Both the position numbers and the translations under genes were made by a program. The notes below the pieces were generated by a model. That model worked only from the letters and a program-made list of their open reading frames with translations. It made no database searches and was not told the origin of the DNA. DNA of 19,582 bases from Conidiobolus incongruus B7586 (lineage: Eukaryota; Entomophthoromycota; Entomophthoromycetes; Entomophthorales; Conidiobolaceae): contig JNEM01006524.1 in NCBI GenBank assembly GCA_000697335.1, positions 1 through 19,582 on the forward strand, given 5' to 3'. Within the stretch, counting starts at the first letter, position 1; each line of letters starts with the position of its first letter. Shown in pieces: positions 1 to 7,264 of the stretch.

Positions 1-96
1 TTCACAGAAACACCAATAACACCCCCATCAGAAGAAGACGCAAGAAAATGTTTTAGACAAGAAATTACTCAAAATCCGATAGATATCGTTACGTAA
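1..96 (+). CDS. 3' end of an unidentified protein gene (partial)
   Basis: Frame 1 is open from the window edge for 31 codons and stops with TAA at 94-96. The encoded tail is polar and acidic in its first half (TETPITPPSEEDARK) and ends QNPIDIVT. Base composition is clearly less AT-rich than the DNA that follows, as in the other real exons here, and the other strand is interrupted by stops. I do not recognise the family from so short a tail. It could also be a last exon. The gene would be in tandem with moaC, about 210 bases upstream of it. Confidence 0.5.
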   Translation, partial: FTETPITPPSEEDARKCFRQEITQNPIDIVT

Positions 97-298
97 TTAC
101 ACGAAAAACATAACACAAGATAATGAATTCCACATTCTCTAAGCAAATAATTAATTAGCAAATTTAAATTAGTAATATATCACACTTGTCTATCAGACGA
201 AGTGACGGATTTATTACGTCGATCCCATAAATTGTCGAATAAATCCTTTCCTCATAAAAAAATTCGAAAATTTCAAATTGATTATTATTTTCTATAAA

Positions 299-310
299 AT
301 GTCAAAATGA
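299..310 (+). promoter_or_regulatory. Minimal upstream ORF overlapping the moaC start
   Basis: ATG TCA AAA TGA is a three-codon ORF just before moaC. Its TGA (308-310) overlaps the moaC ATG (307-309) as ATGA, in another frame. If the mRNA starts upstream of 299, scanning ribosomes would meet this ATG first and would have to leak past it or reinitiate. A transcription start between 300 and 306 would remove it, and the transcript start is unknown. Confidence 0.45.
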
Positions 311-864
311 ATGCTTTAAAATTTTCCAGAGCTTTCAAACCCACGTTCAATGTTTTAAACCTACGTCAATTCACATCAATTCCTAACGATGGAAAATTAA
401 GTCATGTTGACAGTGATGGAAAAGCAAAAATGGTAGATACGAGTCACAAAATCCCAACCAAGAGGGAAGCTATTGCAGAAGGTATTATCAAATTAAATAA
501 AGCTGCTTACACCCAAGTGAAGGAGAACACCCACAAGAAGGGAGATGTTTTGACAGTTTCTAAAATCGCTGGAATTCAAGCAGCTAAAAGAACTAGTGAT
601 TTGATACCATTATGTCATCCTCTTCCTCTGAATTACGTGGATGTAGAATTCAACTATTTGGAAAGTGAGTCTTCTATTAGGGTTGTAGGTACTGTTAAAT
701 GTAATTATAATACGGGTGTCGAAATGGAAGCTTTAACCTTAGTGTCTACTACTTGTTTAACGATTTTCGATATGTGTAAAGCTGTAGACCCCTTGGCAGT
801 AATTCAATCCATCAAAGTGCTCAAAAAGACAGGTGGTAAATCGGATATCAATCTTCAAAAATAA
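307..864 (+). CDS. moaC: Cyclic pyranopterin monophosphate synthase, MoaC/CNX3-type, probably mitochondrial
   Basis: This 185-residue single-exon gene encodes the second enzyme of molybdenum cofactor synthesis, which turns the MoaA product (3',8-cyclo-GTP) into cyclic pyranopterin monophosphate. The MoaC domain starts near residue 31 and runs to the C-terminus. Visible hallmarks are KKGDV (77-81), AGIQAAKRTSDLIPLCHPLPL (88-108), GVEMEA (137-142), DMCKA (155-159) and TGGKS (175-179). K78, H104, D155 and K158 match E. coli K51, H77, D128 and K131 with a constant offset of 27, so the active site is complete. Residues 1-30 hold basic and hydrophobic residues and no acidic residue before D28, which suggests a mitochondrial presequence, as in plant CNX3. 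Many fungi and animals encode MoaA and MoaC as one fused gene; here MoaC stands alone and no MoaA is visible nearby. The ATG at 307 is the first in frame. Confidence 0.96.
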   Translation: MNALKFSRAFKPTFNVLNLRQFTSIPNDGKLSHVDSDGKAKMVDTSHKIPTKREAIAEGIIKLNKAAYTQVKENTHKKGDVLTVSKIAGIQAAKRTSDLIPLCHPLPLNYVDVEFNYLESESSIRVVGTVKCNYNTGVEMEALTLVSTTCLTIFDMCKAVDPLAVIQSIKVLKKTGGKSDINLQK

Positions 865-914
865 ATCTAATGTTTAATCCAATTTACTATTGCTCATTAT
901 TGTCAGATTCAAAA

Positions 915-1897
915 CTAAATAATTTTTGAAATACTCAAATTTGAACAACAGGAAGCTTTTTCATTACTTCATCAGCATACACTTTGAGAAGACCTTTGTT
1001 CACCTTATACCAGAATGGGATGCCGAAAATGTCATAGAGCATTGATGAATGTTCATCGAAGGGACCTTGTTTCGCCTAGCAATCGTTAGCAAACATTATA
1101 ATAATAATTTGAGGATGATTTGCATGTCTAATAAAATCAATGCAGCCCATTAACATAAAATCATTCTTTAATCTTTCTACGAACTGTCGGTGTATTACCC
1201 ATCTCATCCACAAACATCGAATATCACAATATAATTATAAAATAAAATTATTATCTTTAAGTTGAGCACATCTTAAAATATATAGTATAAATTGAAAGTT
1301 ATCTAATTCTCAAACTCAGTGACTGCCTGCTAGTTCCAATCGAAAAGTTAATTGCAATCTTCTGAATAATTTCAAATATCCAAACTTTTATCAAATCAAT
1401 ATAAAATGGTCAATAAACTTTTCAAAGAAACTATCAAGAATAACCGATTCCAATATTTTATACTCACTCTGTTGAAAGAATTCCAAGTACATCAAATTAA
1501 ACAAAAAAAATATCAAAATGATTAACTCTTGTTTGTTCCGTAATCAATTCTTGTAAAATTGCTAAATATATGAATTAAATATGGTGATGATTCAACTTCA
1601 GAAGATTTCGAATTGTTTGGTAATTAATTGAGAACGAGTTCAGGTACTTCCTAAAATTGTTTACATTTAATGAGTAAATATGTATTTGAAATAGTCTACT
1701 TCTTCCATAGCTTTGAACCAATCACTGTAACTAGTATTGTCAAATCGATTGGAAAATTCATTGATAGGAAATTGTTCAATTAAACTGTCTAAATAATCCA
1801 AAATATTGAACATTTTTATAACATTTGCATATTTATAAACCAATTTTAACAAAGCTCCAGCATAAATTACTTGTGATTTTTCTAGTTTCAATATCAA
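915..1897 (-). pseudogene. PTPA: Decayed PP2A phosphatase activator gene (PTPA/Rrd family)
   Basis: Family landmarks appear in order on the minus strand but in changing frames. The N-terminal part (about 1667-1890) has EKSQ..Y, an ILDYLDSLIEQFP stretch and SNRFDNTSYSDWF, matching the usual SRFGNKAYRTWY region. EVPEL follows near 1645 and TRIDYGT at about 1534-1554. At 1298-1336 the sequence reads ELAGSH-stop-V-stop-ELDN where the family has EPAGSHGVWGLDD. FQFILYILRCAQLKDN follows, then FVERLKNDFMLMGCIDFI, then AKQGPFDEHSSMLYDIFG and LPVVQ near the C-terminus. A relic of the final HFxFG part is readable down to about 915. There is no start ATG, there are at least two in-frame nonsense codons, and frameshifts lie at the RIDYGT-GHE region, before EPAG and at the tail. 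A 48-base intron-like segment (1076-1123) has a GC donor and CTAAC-CTAG end. PTPA proteins are prolyl isomerases that activate PP2A-type phosphatases. It converges on moaC, whose stop is about 50 bases away. Confidence 0.92.
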
Positions 1898-2321
1898 AGA
1901 TAGTTAAATTAGTATAATTTTCGTTCAATAGTTTTAAAAATTCTAGGATTTAGTTATAACCAGAAGATTTATAAAATTGGATCATATTACTTTCAGTTTT
2001 AATCTTTCTTTCGGGTGTTGTAAATTACATTGTAAATTTAATATAAATTTTAATATAGGTTGTAATGATAATTGTGACAGGATAGATTTTGTTGTTTAAA
2101 CTCTGTTTGATTAATATAAAATTGTATGGATTGATCTAGCTTTAATCATTTTTATGTTCATTAAAATTTAACAATTGTATAAGTTTAAAAAACTGACAAT
2201 ATTATCTTAATAAATAATAAAAATAATAGAATAGTTTAAACTTCATTTCAATCATAGTTTACAAAATTAGTATTAATATCGATTTCTGAATATAGTAAAT
2301 TAAAAAGATTATATAAATTAT
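1898..2321. other. AT-rich spacer between two gene relics
   Basis: This stretch lies between the start side of the PTPA relic and the stop side of the ALG14 relic. It would have held the PTPA promoter and first codons. I see no open frame and no recognisable motif. It is made mostly of short A/T runs. Confidence 0.6.
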
Positions 2322-3060
2322 TTAAACTAAAATATCCTTACACTGAGTTTTTGGATATTTATCAACCAGTTGGGGCCATTACACTAAAAACAGATCACAA
2401 ACGGGGTAAATAAACTTACCAGACAGTGATAGAGCATTCACCTATGCAATAAATTCGACATAGATCAATTCTGTCATAGTTGAACCAAGGATCTAAATCA
2501 TATAGTCAATAAACGAAAATATATCCATTAAATATATATATATATATTATATTGAATAGCTTACACAGCTAAAATCAACTAACACTCGTACTGAGGCCGT
2601 TAATAATCATTCAAAACCTATCAATCTCAATCAAAAGCATCATTCATTAATGAATACTTCCAACTTCTGATTTTTCATTGAATAAATAATTCGCTGTAAA
2701 TAATATGTGTTTTTAGGACTGAAAAAGGTACAGTTAACCAAGATTGACCAACTTGACGACTTCTGGAAATAATGCGAATTTTATACTATAATTATTAATA
2801 CTAAAAAGTAAAATTAATGTATGTTGTTGCAATTTACTTGTTTTAATTGACTACTAAATTGCTCCCGTCCTAATTGCTTGACTTTATTTTCACTTGAAAT
2901 GACTCCAGAATTCGCGAAATACAGCCTCTTGTGGAAGGCTGAAATATCAAGGCTTTTTAACAATTTAGTCATTTCTATAGAATTGTCGTCGAAAACTACA
3001 AAATAATGAATATTGATATTTGGTGATATTTACCTAATCTCAATATTCAAATACTCAATT
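2322..3060 (-). pseudogene. ALG14: Decayed ALG14 gene (UDP-GlcNAc transferase subunit of the ER glycosylation pathway)
   Basis: Read on the minus strand, the exon at about 2838-2995 gives VVFDDNSIEM-TKLLKSLDIS and then FANSGVISSENK, matching the ALG14 start (VVLGSGGHTTEM..LLxSLD) with the invariant GGHT lost. A 52-base intron (2786-2837, GT...TATAG) leads in phase to YKIRIISRSRQVGQSW, the family's IPRSREVGQSW. Near 2590 NGLSTSV replaces NGPGTCV. From about 2465 to 2325 one frame gives IYVEFIA-stop-VNALSLSGK, then LFLV-stop-WPQLVDKYPK and ends ILV-stop at 2322-2324, where the family has YVESFARV..LSLSGK and FLVQWPQL..KYPK. The stops replace R and Q, so the gene is dead though still easy to read. 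Intact Alg14 anchors Alg13 to the ER membrane for the second GlcNAc transfer onto dolichol-PP-GlcNAc. The N-terminal membrane segment is not recognisable, and the upper boundary is approximate. Confidence 0.92.
2532..2547. repeat. (AT)8 microsatellite
   Basis: Eight AT units in a row sit inside the ALG14 relic, between the NGLSTSV segment and the YVEF segment, where a working gene would have coding sequence. The insertion or expansion fits loss of selection. Confidence 0.8.
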
Positions 3061-4019
3061 GTTTCTTAGATCTTAGTATCACTATCCGTAATCTTAGTAG
3101 CCAAAGTATAATAAATGTTAGTAGTATTAATATTCAACAGGTAATCATTTTTAAATTATGAATAAATCTTAGTCAAAAGCTTATTTCGCAATATGTATAT
3201 ACACGGATTTTATCAAAATTATTATGGGTCAAACTCTAAGTTATAAATTAATTGAATTTTTTAGTTTGGAATATTGGTTGATATTGAAAATGATTTATAT
3301 TGATTTCACAACATGAATTTTATTATAAGACCTGGATATAGTGTTAATATTCTGAGTAAATAGCATTCAAAAATTGCATCTAGAAACTAAATTAATGCTT
3401 GTTTGGTTAATGTGAATTCATCCAATATATCATTAATTAGAAGAGGGGGAATTCAGAATCAATTCAACAAATTCATTTATACATATTTCAGTGGTTTCAT
3501 CATTCATTTAGCATGTATCATTATTACGTTGATTCAAAATCACTTTTGTATTATTAGTTAAAACAATTCTCTCAATTATCATTAGTGTGATCATTGACTA
3601 GTTCATTCAATACATTTGATGACTTGAATCATGATGTATGAGTAACAAATTGTGATATGGTTAATGCAATACAAGAAACTTGAGACCCAAACAATTAACT
3701 CAAGTGAGAATCCATACAAAATTAATAATTTCAACGATACGGAGTAATCAAACAAAAAATTTCCTTAATTACATATTGAATGAACGGAAGTGAGTTGGAT
3801 AGGAGGGATAATCAATCCAGAGCAATTTCCCCCTCCTGAATGAAAGATATCCCATCACTTCAATATCAAACACCAATAATCGTTATGATACTAATGTCTT
3901 CCCAATTCAATTGAAAATATTCCAATTCTGTACATTCTCCCTGACTTTATTTTTGTTTTTCACTCCCACTCGTTCAATATTCTTAGTGTTCTTTGGTTTT
4001 TATTCAAGTATTCAAGTTA
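3061..4019. other. Gene-free region upstream of the first zinc-finger gene
   Basis: I see no sustained open frame on either strand. The last 200 bases are less AT-rich and probably form the promoter and 5' leader of the gene at 4020, with a C-rich element at 3822-3835 and a T/C-rich tract at about 3935-4000. A short minus-strand open stretch near 3060-3120 may be further remains of ALG14 but cannot be assigned. Confidence 0.55.
3822..3835 (+). promoter_or_regulatory. C-rich promoter element shared with the paralogue
   Basis: GCAATTTCCCCCTC ends 185 bases before the ATG at 4020. The paralogous gene on the other strand has GCAATTATTTCCCCCCTC ending 188 bases before its own ATG. Both contain CCCCT, the core of the yeast stress response element bound by Msn2/4-type factors. 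The shared sequence and distance are seen directly; a binding role is inference. Confidence 0.45.
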
Positions 4020-5334
4020 ATGTCTTCTCCAGCAACTCAGCCCCATAGAATTCGTCTTAGACTGACTTTTGGGTCACCTACCACTATGAGATTGAACCGT
4101 TCTGAAGGTCTTGCGAACCGGTCAATGAATTTGCATTATGTAAATTCGCAACCTACTCCATCTAGTGCTACAAGTAATGCAAGTCATAGGAACTTACTCA
4201 ACTCAGCTAACGAAAGAAACTCCGAAGTTGGGTCGAGCTCAAACTCGGAACAGGAAGCATCGCCAACACCACTTTCAAATTCTTTGTCTAATGAAGGATC
4301 CGAAGATTCTAACCAGACTGCTAATTCCATCACTCTCAATGAGGCACATGAACCGAATAGTATTCCTACTATAACTCAAAGGCGTCGACTACTAAAACTT
4401 CCACGAAAAACCATAACTCAAACTGAGTCAGTATCACCTTCTAATTATTCACAAACTACTATATCCCAAATTACCTTAAAGTCAATCCCAATTCTGAGAA
4501 AGCTTTACATACCCAAAAGAAAATTCAGAGGTACCAAACGAAGTATTGTGAAAATCGAAAATTCTGAAAATATGTCGGATAGCCATATACCTATACCTAC
4601 TAGGGGTCTACAGCTCAAGACGCATCCAGTTTTTGGGTAAGTGATAATTTTTTTGAATTAATTTGTAATACTAATATACCTATTATAGGATTAGAGGGTC
4701 TCTAGCATTTAAGAATAAACATTCTAAAAAATGTAAGTTATTAATTATAAATCAATCAATACATACACTAACTTATAAAATCCAGCACGACGCAAGGGAC
4801 TCCAACCCTTAGTAAAACGAGTATTGCTAAAGAATGCGAATATGGCAGCATTTGAACGAATCAAGCTCTTGAAAGATGCCAAACCGCGGGGATGGAAATT
4901 AGAGAAAATTGACAAGTTATCTGACGAAAGTTCTGATACCTTTGTGAGAGCATGGAGACCAAGTAAGTAGAATCTATCAGTATAAACCCTTCAATATACT
5001 AATTCAATTGATAGCATCAAATAGAAAAATTCGACCGATCATTCCACCTTCTGCGATTCCAATCAGCAAAGCTCCTAAGATGCCAACACGCACAGTACAA
5101 CCCCACACAATACCACCACCTTCCAATGTTAGCAAAACTATTACCGCGAACCGTGGTGCAATTCCCGTCCTGTCGTTCATAGACGAGAATGGCAACAAAC
5201 GATTGCAATGTCCAGGTAAAGATTGTCCCAAACATTTTGCAGATCGGTGCGGTCTTAACCGTCATAAGAAAAAGTATCATCCAGAGTTGGAAGATGCGGG
5301 ATTGTCCCAATTATCCAAATCTAACCATCACTAG
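4020..5334 (+). CDS. Single C2H2 zinc-finger protein, copy A
   Basis: Four exons (4020-4636, 4689-4732, 4786-4962, 5015-5334) with introns of 52, 53 and 52 bases give 385 residues. The start is the first ATG in the open frame (MSSPATQP). Residues 1-150 are Ser/Thr/Asn/Pro-rich and probably disordered. A basic patch follows (RRRLLKLPRK, then KLYIPKRKFRGTKRS), a likely nuclear localisation signal, and then HPVFG at the exon 1 end. Exons 2-3 encode a basic segment ending near RAWRP. The C-terminal part has VQPHTIPPP and one finger with C345, C350, H363 and H368 (C-x4-C-x12-H-x4-H). Intron positions and phases, exon 2 and 3 lengths, and total length equal those of the minus-strand paralogue at 5897-7264. 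I do not recognise a named family. A nuclear, perhaps DNA-binding role is inferred; one finger alone seldom gives strong DNA specificity. Confidence 0.9.
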
Positions 5335-5590
5335 GTCTATGTATAAATATAAAATGATGTCAAAATTGCTTGTTTTAATTTAATAGGATTAGCTCAACTA
5401 TCCAATTAGCTCTATTTTCATTACCATTGAAACGCTAAACTATATAATTTCAAATTTTCAATCCAATCCAATTATTTTTATAAACAATGAAGTATCTTAG
5501 AATCAATTCAATTGTTAATTCAACACATATTTAATGCTAAGTCATTAATTTTTAAATCACTTATCAATAATAAAAATAAAAATTAAAAAA
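5335..5590. other. 3' flank of zinc-finger gene A
   Basis: AT-rich sequence after the TAG at 5332-5334, containing AATAAA-like tracts that may serve 3'-end formation of copy A. No further coding sequence is visible. Confidence 0.5.
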
Positions 5591-5850
5591 TATTTTGAGA
5601 ATAGATTTTAATATATTTGCCAAACCAATATTTAACCATGTTCATTGATCTTTTAAACTTTGGTGGTGATAATTTAATGAGGTGATTAAGAGTTGGAAAT
5701 GTATTAAAGCCCAAGTCGGGAGTTGATCAATCATATTGCAATTCTGAACAATGTAGGTCCTATTTGAGGTCGTTGGCATGAGCAATATTTTCCAATTCGT
5801 TTTTGTGTTTGCCACCAGGGATCTTAATAAAAACTATTTGTAATTGCAAG
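5591..5850 (-). pseudogene. Coding-like fragment of unknown origin between the convergent zinc-finger genes
   Basis: On the minus strand one frame reads KIPGGKHKNELENIAHANDLK (about 5776-5838), then a stop, and after a second stop STPDLGFNTFPTLNHL, LSPPKFKRSMNMVKYWFGKY and more to a stop near 5591. Two in-frame stops in about 80 codons, with protein-like composition and higher GC than the surroundings, suggest the remains of a gene. I cannot name the family. It could instead be an unusual 3' UTR of copy B, whose stop codon lies 46 bases away, or chance. Confidence 0.3.
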
Positions 5851-5896
5851 GAGTTAAAGTCTAAAAGTAATATAAATAATTGAAATAACTCTAGTC

Positions 5897-7264
5897 TTAT
5901 GATGAGAGTTGAATGGGTGGTAATTGAGCTCCGAGTGGTCCAATCTCGGGATGATGACGATTCTTGTGGCGATTGAGACCACAGCGGTCTGCAAAGTGCT
6001 TGGGACAGTCTTTACCAGGGCATTGGAGTCGTTTGTTGCCATTCTCGTCGATAAATGTGACTACTGGAATCATACCTTTGTCGTTTGTCGTGGGTTTGGG
6101 TATTGTTAGAGCCTTGGGTGCAGGAATGGTGTGAGGTTGAACAGGTTTTGAAATATTTGTCTTACGATGGATTGCCGACACTGGTGGTTGAATGAATGAT
6201 GATTGGATCTTGCGATTGGATGCTAGAATTTGGTTAGTTTCAGGAATTACCAATTCGTTAGGTTTAAACTTACTAGGTCGCCAAACGTAGGCTACATTGC
6301 CTTGAAAGTTGCTGTCCTGAGGAGTGATCGATTCCAACTTCCACTTTCTGGGTTTCAAGTCTTTTTGTGCCATAATTCTGTGTAATGCCATCATATTCGC
6401 ATTTTTAACTAGTACCCTTTTGAAAAGTGGCTGAGGACCTTTCCTACGACCTATACAAAATGTTGATTAGTAATTGAAAATCATTTCAAAATTCTTAAAA
6501 TGTTAATATTGCAAATAAACGACCATAGTTTTGGATATAATAATTTGGACTTACTCTTTTTATGATATTTAGCTTTCCAAGCCATTGAACCTCGAATACT
6601 AAGTTAAAACAGTTAGAATAATAAAAATAAATAGCCAAAATTTATCAACTTACCCAAATACTGGCTGAGATTTGATCTCGATCTTGCGAGTTGGAATATG
6701 CTCTTGATCAATTGTATTTTGAGCGCTGGTAGGTTTGAGTACACTTCGTTTAGTGCCACGAAGTTTGCGCTTAGGGGGATACAACTTCTTAGCCAGCTGA
6801 ATTTGCGTAGGGGTAGGTGTTGTGGTGGTTGACACAGTTGCTTGTGATACTGGTGATGTCGAATCGGAAGAAAATGTAACAAATTTTTTGCGAGCTGCTT
6901 TAAGAAGTCGGGGTCGGTATGGAACATGTTGAGTAGCTGTAAATTGATCAGCGGAGTCATCATTGGAAGGTTCAGGTAATTCGGTTGGAGTAGTGGCTTC
7001 ATCAGGTGAACTAGAGAGGGGTGTAGGAGAAGTAATTGGGTGTTGAAATTCTTGCTCATGTGCAGAAGGACTAGAGTCGACAGAGGGATTGAGAAGATTA
7101 GTGAGCTTGGCAGGTGATATTATGGTTTTAGTAGGTTGAGCTGTATTGAGGTAGTCTGTATCAGGTGAGCGCTTAAGGGAAGTTGGTACGGTGGCGTGAG
7201 CTGGAGGGTTGGTCGTATTGAGACGAAGCTTCACAGGAGATTGAGTGTAAGAAGGAGATGACAT
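5897..7264 (-). CDS. Single C2H2 zinc-finger protein, copy B
   Basis: Four exons (7264-6654, 6598-6555, 6450-6274, 6222-5897) give 385 residues, the same as copy A. Introns are 55, 104 and 51 bases; the 104-base one is the longest in the window. Order of parts: an N-terminal low-complexity Ser/Thr/Pro region (MSSPSYTQS...), a basic patch (RLLKAARKK, KLYPPKRKLRGTKRS), QPVFG at the exon 1 end, IRGSMAWK in exon 2, VWRP at the exon 3 end, VQPHTIPAP, and a finger with C345, C350, H363 and H368. Residues 334-364 are identical to copy A, while the N-terminal half is strongly diverged. The third intron has no stop and a length divisible by three, so it could be retained to give a 402-residue form. 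Copies A and B converge tail to tail with 562 bases between their stop codons, as expected of an inverted duplication. Confidence 0.9.

Noticed and set aside
2395-2500. tRNA-like look (GGTTCAAC and short paired segments)
   Set aside because: No cloverleaf with 7-base T and anticodon loops can be drawn, and the segment is explained as the YVES...LSLSGK part of the ALG14 relic.
2322-3060. Reassigned stop codons (UAA/UAG read as Gln) to rescue ALG14
   Set aside because: The intact genes end in TAA or TAG at the expected family C-termini, and one stop stands for Arg, not Gln.
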